A stretch of DNA of 64,000 nucleotides from positions 1-64,000 of the forward strand of contig NZ_BMXG01000003.1 in NCBI RefSeq assembly GCF_014651635.1. Direction: 5' to 3'. Shown in pieces: positions 16,243-24,679 of the stretch; within the stretch, counting starts at the first letter, position 1, and each line of letters opens with the position of its first letter. The DNA comes from Cerasicoccus arenae. GTDB taxonomy: Bacteria > Verrucomicrobiota > Verrucomicrobiia > Opitutales > Cerasicoccaceae. A program made the translations under genes and the position numbers. Below the pieces are notes generated by a model, which was not told the origin of the DNA, searched no databases, and worked only from the letters and a program-made list of their open reading frames with translations.

Positions 16243-16833
16243 TCAGCTATCCTCCTGAACCACTTGCCGCCCGTAACCATACGGGCGGTCCTTTTTCTTG
16301 TTCACGTAAATTGGCCGGACACCTGGATAGTCAATGGGCGGTTCTCCGCGCTTTGTGCGTGCGTCATTCGCGAACTGAACGAGACTCTGGGCATCGGAGA
16401 GTCGACCATGCAATTGGAAGTGACGCTGTTCAATGTCGGTGGTCACCGCATCTCCCAACTCATCAATCGCTAGTTGGAGCGGGGGACTTGCGCAGTCTCC
16501 CTCGCGCGCCTCGGCAATCATTGTGCGCAGTGCTGCTTCAGCCTCCTCGTCCTCTTCCCACTCGTGCCGCGACCAAGGAAAGGGTGTTGGATCTTCTATT
16601 TCCCGCGTAAAGCGTGGCCTATTCTGCCTTTCCAGATAGGTGTGACGAAGGTCGCGAGCAGTGACTTTGCCGCCGGTAGCAGTCTCAATACGCCGCACAA
16701 TTGCGCCCGTGGGCATGCGTTCGCCTGAGAGGTAACGGGGAATAGTGGACCGGCTCTTGACGCCGATAGCTCGAGCGAATTCAACCGGGGTGAGATGGTT
16801 CTCGATGAGATAAGTTGCTAATTCCATGGGCAT
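16243..16833 (-). CDS. Xre-type DNA-binding regulator
   Basis: This is a 196-residue protein. Residues about 1-60 form a helix-turn-helix of the Xre/Cro type ('LTPVEFARAIGVKSRSTIPRYLSGERMPT'). The rest is acidic and has no recognised domain. It probably controls element genes such as the relaxase or the small gene at 16018, with which it converges. The two genes meet end to end, and the shared terminator hairpin (16267-16288) lies inside its coding sequence. Confidence 0.75.
   Translation of the reverse strand: MPMELATYLIENHLTPVEFARAIGVKSRSTIPRYLSGERMPTGAIVRRIETATGGKVTARDLRHTYLERQNRPRFTREIEDPTPFPWSRHEWEEDEEAEAALRTMIAEAREGDCASPPLQLAIDELGDAVTTDIEQRHFQLHGRLSDAQSLVQFANDARTKRGEPPIDYPGVRPIYVNKKKDRPYGYGRQVVQEDS
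16267..16296 (+). terminator. Terminator for the gene at 16018
   Basis: An 8-bp stem (CCGCCCGT with ACGGGCGG) is followed by TCCTTTTT on the plus strand. It lies within the 3' end of the convergent regulator gene. Confidence 0.75.
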
Positions 16834-16911
16834 GGGTTGTAGCCAAACCTTGATTACTAATCTATAGTTGCACCCGGCGATTTTGACCCCGCTGTGGAAA
16901 AGTTAGTCGCT

Positions 16912-17307
16912 TTAGTCCTTAATAATGCGGATGCATGTAATTTGCGTATAATCCGTGGAAAATGCGGTCCGCGAGCGCACAGATACGGAAGAGAGACGCT
17001 GGAGTGCGAGCAGACGGGCGAGCGGCTCGAGGTTCTTACCTTCAATCTCAATGCGCTCGACGATAGGGCAAGTTCCATGGATTGCCAGACGACCAGCACT
17101 GATTAATTCGACTAGGCTCATATTCGCATAGGGATAAGAGACTTGTAGCCCGTTCTTAAGATTGAGGACCAAGCGAATTACCGTGCGACTGTCTGCGCCG
17201 ACCTCTTCGTAGCATCCGGTCGCTGGGCTGCGAGATTCACGGGATTCGGCCCTGCGCAGGCGTTCGCGCTCAATGTCTCGGTCTAGTAGATGGCGGCGAT
17301 CATTCAT
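16912..17307 (-). CDS. Relaxase-coupled small protein of unknown function
   Basis: I choose ATG 17307 because it overlaps the TGA stop of the relaxase gene by 8 bases (ATGAATGA), indicating translational coupling. The 131-residue product starts with a strongly charged helix ('RDIERERLRRAESRESRS') and continues with a globular part containing 'IRLVLNLKNGLQVSYPYANMSLVELI'. I recognise no domain. Its position directly after a MobF relaxase suggests a role in DNA processing at transfer. This is inference from context only. Confidence 0.65.
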   Translation of the reverse strand: MNDRRHLLDRDIERERLRRAESRESRSPATGCYEEVGADSRTVIRLVLNLKNGLQVSYPYANMSLVELISAGRLAIHGTCPIVERIEIEGKNLEPLARLLALQRLSSVSVRSRTAFSTDYTQITCIRIIKD

Positions 17308-20095
17308 CGATGTCCCTTTCTCGGCTACGGTTATTGCGTTCTCGTGTGCGATGATTCTCACGATCACGATATTGATCGTGAGCGAGGCGAATGGCTTGCT
17401 CTCGTGTGAATGATTCACGCCGGTCGATTCCAGCCAATTCGATTGCGCTGCGCCGTGGCGCATCGCGCATAACCGCCTCCATCAGCTCTTGCCGATCATG
17501 GGTGAAGACGCGCGCTTCTTCTCTAGCTCGGCTGATTGCCACATAAAAACGGCGCAGATCCGTTGCGCTGAGAGAGTTTTCGCCGATAGAAGCGAATACC
17601 CGGTCGACAGTTTTGGCCTGAGCAGAATCCGCCGTGATACAGTAACCATGAGCGATATGCCCGAAATCCTGTGAAAGGGTCGCGCCGTTGGTGAGCACAA
17701 TATTACCCGCCCAGTCGAAATCAGCGATCTGGTAGGTCCCACCACGAGCCATTTCGAGTGGCCGCAACCCCGGTCCCCGGTCCAGCTTGGCCCCGGCGGT
17801 GACGCGGACTTTATCGCCAGCGGCCAGTCGAATTGTATCTCTTCGGTAGAGTTCAAGGTGAGTGGCGGCCTTGAGCGGCAGTGGCGAGAGAAACCCACCT
17901 GGGGAGCGCAAATGCGCCTTACCTTGGTCATTCATATCCACTGCGGCGATCTGTCCCTTCTTAAAGTCACCCCACTGTTGACCAAATCGCACCAACATGT
18001 CCGGCTGGTAGGTCTCTGGTGCAGCACGTTCTGCTTCAGTTGTCGCCAAGGGAACAAGCCGCGAAAAGGTTCGCTCCTGACCTGAGATTTGACCGGCTTC
18101 CTTGAGCTGCTCGCGAATATGCCGGGTGACCTGTTCGCCTTCGCGGTGTGTCGGCGAAATGACCAAAGCAGTTTTCTGGAAGCGACCACGCTTTTCCTGG
18201 ACGGTTTCGACGTAGGATTGCGCCAGTGCTCGCATGCGGTCTTCACTATCTTTGGCAATGATCCCTCCGTGATCCTCCAGTAGGCGGAATCCTTTGGCGA
18301 CTCGTCCTTCGGCAATGGCCTCCACGGCCTGCTTGAGCGCGGGGTCACGCTGCCGCTGAATCTTGCCGAGATGAGCCAAGTCCACGCCCCCGAACGCTTG
18401 TAAAGTTCGCAGGGCATCACCGCGCGGCACTGAGCGAATTTGTTTGGGGTCACCCGAAAGGACCACTTTCACCGCGCCCTGCTTACGCGCCGTTTCCAGA
18501 AGCGCTAGCATGTCCTTGGTACCAACCATGCCCGCTTCATCCACGAGCAAGACTTTATCACGCAAGCCTGCTTGCATTTGCTCGTCTGCGAGCAATCGCT
18601 TAACCGTATCAGCGTGATGGAATCCTTCGGCTCTGAGGACCTCGCGAGAAGCTTCGGCAGTTGGGGCGACAACGACCATGTCATAACCTGTTTCTCGCGC
18701 ACCAGCACGGATTTCCTTGAGCAGAGTTGTTTTGCCCGCGCCAGCTTTGCCGACGACGCCCGTTATCCAGTCGCAGCTATAGAGGATATGCCGAGCTGCC
18801 CGCTGTTGCTCGTCTGTGTCCCGCTGAGGATCACGCAAGAGGGGTTCCTTGAACTGATAAGGTTCTTCTACCAGAGGACGGAATTGGCCGCGTCCTGCCA
18901 GCGCTAAGTCTATCATTCGCTGCTCTTCTTCTAGAATCGCCAATGTAGTTACGCGGGTTTCATCGCCGTAAGCGCCACGAATGATATCGGGATGGGCGCT
19001 GTATGAGCCAACCATCGTCGCGATGTCCGTGCGTCCTATGGCGCTTTGCAGTGCAGTCCCGAGTAAGCGCTTTTCGCCCACTTCGGACACACGCTCGAGT
19101 TCATGGAGCAAACTAAATGACATGGCGTCCTGCGTGGCGTGGGAGTCAATGACTACGTCTTTGTCGGGTGATTCCTGTGCGCTGATCTGAGCGGCCTCTA
19201 ATTCGTGCATTTCGGTTCCCTCCATGGCTTGAGTCCATGCCGTCCGTAGTTCAGTCATGGTTAGGTCTTTATCTTTGCCGCTTCGCAGTTTTGCTCCGAG
19301 TTGTCCCCGTCGTTCTGGGTCGTGAATATCGTGCTCTTCCGCGAAATCTTCGATCTGTTTTGTGCGACGCGAGAAGCGCTTTATCGATGTAGCGGGAATA
19401 CCTTTTATTTCGAAGGCGTGCTTCGTGGGGGCGATCTCATAACCAAGTTTCTGGAGCTCGCCAGCTAAGCGCGTGTGGAAAGCGGCTTGATAGTAGTGTG
19501 CATCTCGTTTAATTCGCATGAATTCACCCGCTTTGAATCGATTCTCGACCGGGTCATAGGTGGCGTTAACGCAGTAGGCGTGTACGTGCAGGTGCGGGTC
19601 CGGTAATCCTTCGGCTAGTCCATGCATAGCTGGGGCTGGACGAGAGGTGTAGTGAGTGAAAGTTCCCCAGATCATATTGCCAGTCGGGCGGTCTTCGAAA
19701 GCACCGTCTCGCCGCACCCGCGTATGCATGTCTTGCTCGATTTCCATCATGGTTTCGTCAACCGCCCGGTGCAGGGCCGCTGTGATCGCCTCATCCGTGA
19801 AATAAGCTTGAAGAATGGATACCGATTTAGGCACGTCGAAAGTGAAGTCGTAACCGGGGCGGCGATTAAGAGCGTCGCGTGGCGTTAACCGGGAACCATC
19901 CGGTTGGCGATTGGACAGTAGCCTCATGAAGGCTTCCTTGGTTACGCCGCCTTTAAGATCGAGCATCGCCGCGCCCTTGCCGCCCCACTGGCCAGCGGCT
20001 TCCTGCCCGTCCAGATAGTAGTCGCCCCGGGTCAGGGCTTCTTGGAAGTATTTTTTCGCGCCCGCCTCTGAGTCGCTTACAGTAATTCTAAGCAT
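17300..20095 (-). CDS. MobF-family conjugative relaxase-helicase (TrwC/TraI type)
   Basis: A 931-residue protein that would nick the origin of transfer, stay covalently bound to the 5' end and unwind the DNA. The N-terminal relaxase domain has the tandem tyrosines 'GDYYLDGQ' (Y26, Y27) and the three-histidine metal motif 'PDPHLHVHAY' (about 163-170). The helicase half has Walker A 'GKAGAGKTTLL' (about 444) and Walker B 'LLVDEAGMVG'. Family members are about 950-1,000 residues, so it is essentially complete. GAAAGGA lies 8 bases before the ATG. No coupling protein or type IV secretion gene is in the window, so the element is probably mobilized by a helper. Confidence 0.93.
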   Translation of the reverse strand: MLRITVSDSEAGAKKYFQEALTRGDYYLDGQEAAGQWGGKGAAMLDLKGGVTKEAFMRLLSNRQPDGSRLTPRDALNRRPGYDFTFDVPKSVSILQAYFTDEAITAALHRAVDETMMEIEQDMHTRVRRDGAFEDRPTGNMIWGTFTHYTSRPAPAMHGLAEGLPDPHLHVHAYCVNATYDPVENRFKAGEFMRIKRDAHYYQAAFHTRLAGELQKLGYEIAPTKHAFEIKGIPATSIKRFSRRTKQIEDFAEEHDIHDPERRGQLGAKLRSGKDKDLTMTELRTAWTQAMEGTEMHELEAAQISAQESPDKDVVIDSHATQDAMSFSLLHELERVSEVGEKRLLGTALQSAIGRTDIATMVGSYSAHPDIIRGAYGDETRVTTLAILEEEQRMIDLALAGRGQFRPLVEEPYQFKEPLLRDPQRDTDEQQRAARHILYSCDWITGVVGKAGAGKTTLLKEIRAGARETGYDMVVVAPTAEASREVLRAEGFHHADTVKRLLADEQMQAGLRDKVLLVDEAGMVGTKDMLALLETARKQGAVKVVLSGDPKQIRSVPRGDALRTLQAFGGVDLAHLGKIQRQRDPALKQAVEAIAEGRVAKGFRLLEDHGGIIAKDSEDRMRALAQSYVETVQEKRGRFQKTALVISPTHREGEQVTRHIREQLKEAGQISGQERTFSRLVPLATTEAERAAPETYQPDMLVRFGQQWGDFKKGQIAAVDMNDQGKAHLRSPGGFLSPLPLKAATHLELYRRDTIRLAAGDKVRVTAGAKLDRGPGLRPLEMARGGTYQIADFDWAGNIVLTNGATLSQDFGHIAHGYCITADSAQAKTVDRVFASIGENSLSATDLRRFYVAISRAREEARVFTHDRQELMEAVMRDAPRRSAIELAGIDRRESFTREQAIRLAHDQYRDRENHRTRERNNRSRERDIDE

Positions 20096-20474
20096 TGCAT
20101 TATCCTTTCACTGAGAAATACGGTCGCGCTGAGCCGTTTATCCGGGGGGCGATGCTTTTAGCGGAATTTAGTTCTAGGCGCTAGAGTTGTCCCCGTCGCT
20201 GCGGTTGGAATCCATGTTTAAAACTAAGGGGCGCTGCCCCTGGCGCGGCGCAACCAGCCTCCCCCAACTTTCTCCCGCTTTGCTCAATGTGTTCAAGCGG
20301 CATTCAATGATGTCGAATAGCGGGACAAAGCCGGGAGATACCCCCATAGGCTAATTGCGCCTTGCCACCCCGTTCTCGCCGAAGGGCAAGGGTTCACGCA
20401 CAGGTGAACCCTCTTCCCTTATTGAGGATGTAACCTGAGGATCGATAACCCAACCGAGTGAAAGGATGACAATT
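20096..20474 (+). promoter_or_regulatory. Intergenic region with structured leader B and likely oriT
   Basis: This divergent gap between the relaxase and the gene at 20475 holds a second copy of the structured leader, at 20227-20474. It has the AGGGGCGCTGCCCCT block at 20227-20241, CCCCGTTCTCGCCGAAGGGC, and a hairpin GGGTTCAC...GTGAACCC that is compensatory relative to leader A. The part next to the relaxase (20096-20226) is where an origin of transfer would be expected for a MobF system, but I cannot point to a nick site. Confidence 0.55.
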
Positions 20475-20942
20475 ATGTTCAAGCTAAAACTCAAGCGTAT
20501 CTGGAACAATCAATCGGATAAGTCGGAGTCACAATACCTGCATGATGAGGCCCCCGCCGAGCGCGCCGAAAGCCATGCTGTATACAGCCAGAATCTTAAA
20601 GAATTCTGCGATGGACTGCGTGGTGCCATTTATGAGAACGAAGAAGAATCAAAACTGCGTCGAGCAGTTGCCGAAATACTACTTCAACAATTTGATCCCA
20701 TGAAAGTCTGCAAGAGCGTGACTTACAATGGCGTTAATCAGGACGGAACTATCATTATTGAGCAATTAGCCGAAGTCGATGCAGCGCAGCATTTTTTCGA
20801 CGACCATTATGAGGAAATTCTTGAATACCATGAATACGCTGGAGAGTTAGTGATCCCAGGATCAGTTGATATAAAGACTTATCTCGCTCGCCATTTCTTT
20901 GCGGTCATATGTAGCGAACTTTGGGGCGGCGGTAGGTGGTAG
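20475..20942 (+). CDS. Unknown acidic protein of the mobilizable element
   Basis: Two start codons are possible, 20466 and 20475. I prefer 20475 because GTGAAAGG lies 9 bases upstream, as in the relaxase gene, and directly abuts 20466. The 155-residue product begins with a basic helix ('MFKLKLKRIWNNQ') and continues with an acidic, helical body ending in 'FFAVICSELWGGGRW'. No domain is recognised. It is divergent from the relaxase and has its own structured leader, so it may be an accessory mobilization or regulatory protein; that is a guess from position. Confidence 0.6.
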   Translation: MFKLKLKRIWNNQSDKSESQYLHDEAPAERAESHAVYSQNLKEFCDGLRGAIYENEEESKLRRAVAEILLQQFDPMKVCKSVTYNGVNQDGTIIIEQLAEVDAAQHFFDDHYEEILEYHEYAGELVIPGSVDIKTYLARHFFAVICSELWGGGRW

Positions 20943-21076
20943 GAATCGTAGTGATTAAGAGCTTATATGGCCTCATTGAAACGATCGTCAGCCGTAGGTG
21001 AAAGCGGGTATGCCAGATCGGAAGCTTAAACTACAATTTAAAAAAACTTTGGCAGAGTTTAATTCCACATCAAAAA

Positions 21077-21102
21077 GCCCGGAGTGATCCGGGTTTCTTT
21101 TT
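21077..21102 (+). terminator. Bidirectional terminator
   Basis: The stem GCCCGGA with TCCGGGT closes a GTGA loop. It is followed by TTCTTTTT on the plus strand and, on the minus strand, by TTTTTG, so it can act in both directions. It lies about 135 bp after the gene at 20475. Confidence 0.8.
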
Positions 21103-21235
21103 GCCGATTGACCGTCGGATGAGAGTGGTTCTCCCGCGCGCAATGTACCTGTAAAAGAGTGAAGTATGCACCCGCCTTGAATCGCTCTTGCAAGCGCAAG
21201 GTTCCCAAGTTCTAGCCATGATCTAGCATTACCAT

Positions 21236-21321
21236 TGTCCCCGATTTGTTCCCACAGCATTCCCGTATTCAGTTATTAGCTTGCTGCACCCATGTCCCCA
21301 TTTTGTTCCCATCAGTATCCC
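21236..21321. repeat. Two 29-bp direct repeats, 57-bp period
   Basis: Units at 21236-21264 and 21293-21321 share TGTCCCC and TTTGTTCCCA at the same spacing. A related shorter copy, GTCCCCGTTTGTT, occurs at 22808-22820, just upstream of the Xre-type regulator start at 22801. They could be protein-binding sites for that regulator or arm sites of an integrase. Confidence 0.6.
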
Positions 21322-21580
21322 AACTGAACTCCGATGTGTTGCCATTACCCCGATCAGATTTATCCGCAGACGTCTCTCCTTAGGGAAAGATGGTGGCCGA
21401 TAACAGCATGGGGACAAGTCGATTGGGGACTGGGACGACTTATTGGTGAGGGTATTTATCTAAGACATTGATCTGAAATATTTGAACATTACATGTGATG
21501 AATATTGACAATCGTTGGAGGCTTTGATTGAGATAAATCTCTGTTCTTAGCGATACGCTTACATCTCAAAAAACACTGCC

Positions 21581-22405
21581 ATGCCATCATCCCGAAAAAG
21601 ACCTAAGCCTAAAACGCGTTATCAGCGTTTTTTGGAAAAACTCCGCCGGGAAAAACGTGATGGAAAAGGCCGCCCTCTCGTGCTGTCCGAAGGTGATTCT
21701 TGGTTTGCTTTCCCCAAAGAATTACGTCCAAGCACTATGGATATTCTGGACCGGAAACTGGATATGATTTTGATGCGATTGGAGACCAATGGGGACGAAC
21801 TCAGCGCGATGCTATCGGGAAAACAACGTCGCCGCTTGCAGTACTATTTGGGCAAATGGGATTTCAATTTATTGCTATTTAGCGGAGGAGGAAATGACAT
21901 CGTTGGGGACCGGCTTTTTCCGCTGCTAAACACCGTGTCTTCCAATGATCCTTGGGAGGCGGTCATCAACAAAGAAGCAATGCACGCTGCGTTCACCCTT
22001 ATTGAATTTTATTACCGAGATTTGATTCAGATTAGGGACGACCTACGCCCTGAATGCGACATCATTACCCATTGCTATGACTACCCGATTCCCAACGTGA
22101 ACGGCAAAGTTAAATGTTTGAATCAGGGGCTATTGGGGCCGTGGATTTATCCGGCTTTAGCAGCGCGTGGATTGATCGACAGTGCGGGGCAGCGGTCTTT
22201 TGCGCGGTGGTTAATTGGCCAGCACCGTGAAGTCCTCAAAAAAATTGCCGGAGAATATCCCCATTTTCACCTGATCGATACGCCGGGAACCTTGGCAGAT
22301 AATGAATGGGGCGATGAAATTCACCCTACTAAGGGCGGCTTCGAGAAGATTGCTGATAAGTTTATTATTGAGATCAAACGACATTTCCCAGTCGTAGAAA
22401 GTTGA
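21581..22405 (+). CDS. SGNH/GDSL-type hydrolase
   Basis: This is a 274-residue protein with the three SGNH blocks. The catalytic Ser lies in 'LSEGDSWFAFP' (block I, about residue 41), Gly-Asn in 'FSGGGNDIVGDR' (block III, about residue 106), and the Asp-x-x-His pair in 'DEIHPTKGGFEKIADKF' near the C-terminus. The family includes esterases, lipases and carbohydrate deacetylases; the substrate is unknown. There is no signal peptide, so it acts in the cytosol. A basic N-terminus ('RKRPKPKTRYQRFLEKLRREK') is unusual. It is probably cargo of the mobilizable element. Confidence 0.82.
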   Translation: MPSSRKRPKPKTRYQRFLEKLRREKRDGKGRPLVLSEGDSWFAFPKELRPSTMDILDRKLDMILMRLETNGDELSAMLSGKQRRRLQYYLGKWDFNLLLFSGGGNDIVGDRLFPLLNTVSSNDPWEAVINKEAMHAAFTLIEFYYRDLIQIRDDLRPECDIITHCYDYPIPNVNGKVKCLNQGLLGPWIYPALAARGLIDSAGQRSFARWLIGQHREVLKKIAGEYPHFHLIDTPGTLADNEWGDEIHPTKGGFEKIADKFIIEIKRHFPVVES

Positions 22406-22429
22406 ACTGATTGGGTCGGCTTTCTGAAA

Positions 22430-22801
22430 TTATGCTGCCTCTTTGGTTATCTTGGCGGCAGCGCTAATACATTGCTCAATGGCCGAACGTAAGTTGGGTG
22501 AGATTTGGGCTAAGGCGATCACAACGGAAAGTTCACGATCAGTTAGTGAAATGTCATTTGCCCAAGGTGGATCTTCAAAGAAGTAGGCGGATGAAATTTT
22601 GAAGTGCTCGCACACCAGAAAAAGGCTTCCTGCGGAGATTCGATTAGCTCCCTTTTCATATTTTTGAATTTGCTGGAAAGTTACGCCCAAAATTTGAGCC
22701 ATCTGCTCCTGCGTGTAATGTTTCGATAGCCGCAAGGTTCGCAATTTTCTACCTAGCCGCTGGTCTACATTTCCAGTGCGCGCAGCAATCGTTTCGTTCA
22801 T
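22430..22801 (-). CDS. Xre-type transcriptional regulator
   Basis: A 123-residue protein with a helix-turn-helix at about residues 18-72 ('TQEQMAQILGVTFQQIQKYEKGANRISAGSL'). The length and the C-terminal region 'LTDRELSVVIALAQI' are like the short phage and alphaproteobacterial Xre regulators. A possible operator related to the repeats at 21236 and 21293 lies directly upstream of its start. It converges on the SGNH hydrolase gene and probably regulates element genes. Confidence 0.85.
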   Translation of the reverse strand: MNETIAARTGNVDQRLGRKLRTLRLSKHYTQEQMAQILGVTFQQIQKYEKGANRISAGSLFLVCEHFKISSAYFFEDPPWANDISLTDRELSVVIALAQISPNLRSAIEQCISAAAKITKEAA

Positions 22802-23004
22802 GTCTTCGTCCCCGTTTGTTATGCGATCTACGCGTGTTTATCTTCTGACTGGGCTATCATTCTAAGGCATTAGACCATACTCACGAGATTTCGTCGATAG
22901 TCTCGGATCAAAAATTAATTCTGCTCCTGGCCAGAAGTTCTATCACCCATAATGAGTGCGGATTTTTATTGCCGTCACCCTTCATCTCGATAGAATCACA
23001 ATAT

Positions 23005-23031
23005 GCCCCAAAATTACCAATTCTGGGGCAT
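23005..23031 (+). repeat. Left 27-bp inverted repeat of the recombinase unit
   Basis: It reads GCCCCAAAATTACC then AATTCTGGGGCAT and is the exact reverse complement of 23763-23789. The arms flank ACC. Confidence 0.9.
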
Positions 23032-23033
23032 TA

Positions 23034-23753
23034 TCACAAGTGAAAATTTCGCTGCTTATCGATTTTTAGTTTTTTCCACATGGTCTCCATGTATTTCAGT
23101 TCCTCCTCACCATAAAACTGCTGATAGATTTCAGTGGTTTTGGAGTCTGCATGCCCCATCAGGCGTTGAACTAATGGATTTGGGGTGTGGTCGTCGGCAT
23201 GGTTCATCCCAAAGGTATGGCGAAGTCCATGGGGAGTTGCATGGGGACCTTGTATTTTTGCATTTGCCATGATTTCCTTAATCCAGCGGTAGGCTGTTTT
23301 ACGGTTGATGGGCCACAATCGGCGAGGCGGAGCCGATGAAGCACCTGATTGGAGGAGGTTAAAGTATAAATGCAGAGACTCCATAAAGTGATCGGTCAGG
23401 CGAACTGAACGATATCGATAGACCGGCTTGCCCACTTTTGGAGGCGGCCTTGTTAAGCTGAGCCAATTCCCAAGTGTTTGTAGAAGTGTAGGGGCAAAAT
23501 TAGCCTTATTTTGTCGCCTCTGCTTCAGCGTACGGAAGATCACAAAACCCGCTTCCAGATCAAAGCTGTCGGTTGTCAACGCCAGTGCCTCCGAGATACG
23601 GCAACCCGTTAAAACCAGCATGAGCGCAAACATGCGTCGCTCTGGTGGCTCTTGCAGAGCTGCGTTTGTAAAACGCAAGAGCTCATTGACTGTGAGATAC
23701 TTGCGCCGACCGCAGCGATCGACAACGGACATCGCATTAGGGGCATAATCCAT
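23034..23753 (-). CDS. FimB-like tyrosine recombinase without core-binding domain
   Basis: This is a 239-residue protein that starts directly with the catalytic domain ('RKYLTVNELLRFTNAAL'). The catalytic residues of the family are visible: Arg in 'LTGCRISEAL', HxxR in 'THGLRHTFG', HxxR-like His in 'LMGHADSKT' and the Tyr nucleophile in 'TEIYQQFYG'. Absence of the N-terminal SAM-like domain and the small size match the FimB/FimE invertase architecture rather than phage integrases, which are about 400 residues. The gene fills the space between two inverted repeats that likely are its sites. A half-site GGGGCAT at 23740-23746, close to the start codon, could allow autoregulation. Confidence 0.85.
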   Translation of the reverse strand: MDYAPNAMSVVDRCGRRKYLTVNELLRFTNAALQEPPERRMFALMLVLTGCRISEALALTTDSFDLEAGFVIFRTLKQRRQNKANFAPTLLQTLGNWLSLTRPPPKVGKPVYRYRSVRLTDHFMESLHLYFNLLQSGASSAPPRRLWPINRKTAYRWIKEIMANAKIQGPHATPHGLRHTFGMNHADDHTPNPLVQRLMGHADSKTTEIYQQFYGEEELKYMETMWKKLKIDKQRNFHL

Positions 23754-23762
23754 GGGCTTTCC

Positions 23763-23789
23763 ATGCCCCAGAATTGGTAATTTTGGGGC
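23763..23789 (-). repeat. Right 27-bp inverted repeat of the recombinase unit
   Basis: It is the exact reverse complement of 23005-23031 and ends 38 bp before the start codon of the PEP-CTERM gene. Confidence 0.9.
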
Positions 23790-23827
23790 CTTCCTTCAAA
23801 ATCATACTAACCAACACATACATTCAT

Positions 23828-24679
23828 ATGCAATTTTTACGCATTCGTCGGGCAGGCCAATTCTCGGTCATTGCCTTAACTGCCACACTCGCACCTACCA
23901 CCTTCGGCCTCATTCAAATTGATAACTACTTGGTCGATGGCGTTCCGTCCGCTGTCGATTTGAATGAGCCATTCATGCCTTATGCAGCGTCTGACAATAT
24001 TTCCGCCAATGGCATTTCTAATGCAGAGCTGGTTGATCAATCAACAACGGCGGCGATTGGGGGCATTCGCAATCTGCGAGTCAGCACAGTAACGGGGTCA
24101 GGTGGGTATCTCGGTGATATGGCCAGTAGTGCGGCGGTGCTGGGTTATGGAGCCAATCCTGGACTCCAACTCAGTGTTTCCAAGGAAACCTTGGCCAATG
24201 ATACATATCATTCTTCGGCGGCCATTCGCTATGGTTCGACGGGTTTTACGACTGGACTCAACCTTGACCTCATAGCCTTCTTAGGCGGACAGGCTCTCAG
24301 TGCCGGTTATTTCAATCTCGACGTAGGGGAGTTTACGGCCACCGGCGCAGTAACGGGCGAGGTCCGTATTGGTTTGACCCTTTGGTCATATCCCACCGGA
24401 GGGCCGATCATTAACGAGGAATCGGTGAAGACTATAGCAAATACCAACATTTCCGCCATCAACTGGAATTTTGAAGATTTCTCGCCGTCCATTTTGGGAG
24501 ATGTCGATCAAATGCAACTCACGCTCTACAGTGGCAATGTGGGGGATGGATTCACCGACATCCATCTTTCGGCAACATCATTTACGATTGTGCCAGAGCC
24601 GTCCACCTACGCCCTCATCTTTGGCGGGGCGGTGTTCTTCTTCCTCATTCACCGAAAACTCAAATATTCGAGATCATGA
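23828..24679 (+). CDS. Exported PEP-CTERM protein
   Basis: I place the start at ATG 23828 (283 residues); the upstream part of the frame reads through the recombinase repeat. A signal peptide ('SVIALTATLAPTTFG') is followed by a beta-rich body. The C-terminal sorting signal is complete: 'VPEPSTYALIFGGAVFFFLIHRKLK', meaning PEP motif, hydrophobic helix and basic tail. Such proteins are processed by an exosortase (not in this window) and displayed on the surface or in exopolysaccharide. No Shine-Dalgarno sequence is visible. The promoter must lie in or next to the recombinase unit, so inversion could switch it. The stop overlaps the next gene by 4 bp. Confidence 0.85.
   Translation: MQFLRIRRAGQFSVIALTATLAPTTFGLIQIDNYLVDGVPSAVDLNEPFMPYAASDNISANGISNAELVDQSTTAAIGGIRNLRVSTVTGSGGYLGDMASSAAVLGYGANPGLQLSVSKETLANDTYHSSAAIRYGSTGFTTGLNLDLIAFLGGQALSAGYFNLDVGEFTATGAVTGEVRIGLTLWSYPTGGPIINEESVKTIANTNISAINWNFEDFSPSILGDVDQMQLTLYSGNVGDGFTDIHLSATSFTIVPEPSTYALIFGGAVFFFLIHRKLKYSRS

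Larger units (their letters stand above)
20943..21580. other. Noncoding stretch with terminator and direct repeats
   Basis: I find no gene here. It contains the terminator at 21077-21102 and two similar 29-bp repeats (21236-21264 and 21293-21321). Short open frames on the minus strand read through the repeats and lack start signals. Confidence 0.6.
23003..23789. mobile_element. Compact unit: tyrosine recombinase between palindromic inverted repeats
   Basis: A 787-bp unit consists only of a tyrosine recombinase gene (23034-23753, minus strand) and its two ends. The ends are perfect 27-bp inverted repeats at 23005-23031 and 23763-23789. Each repeat is itself a near-palindrome with arms GCCCCAaAATT and AATTcTGGGGC around a 3-bp centre, like a recombinase core site. 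The stop codon lies 3 bp inside the left repeat and the start codon 10 bp inside the right one. The layout fits either an invertible switch or an insertion-sequence-like element moved by a tyrosine recombinase. No clear target duplication is visible. Confidence 0.75.

Noticed and set aside
20988-21417. Two minus-strand open frames (90 and 62 residues)
   Set aside because: They run through a terminator hairpin and the direct repeats, with no start signals or protein-like composition.
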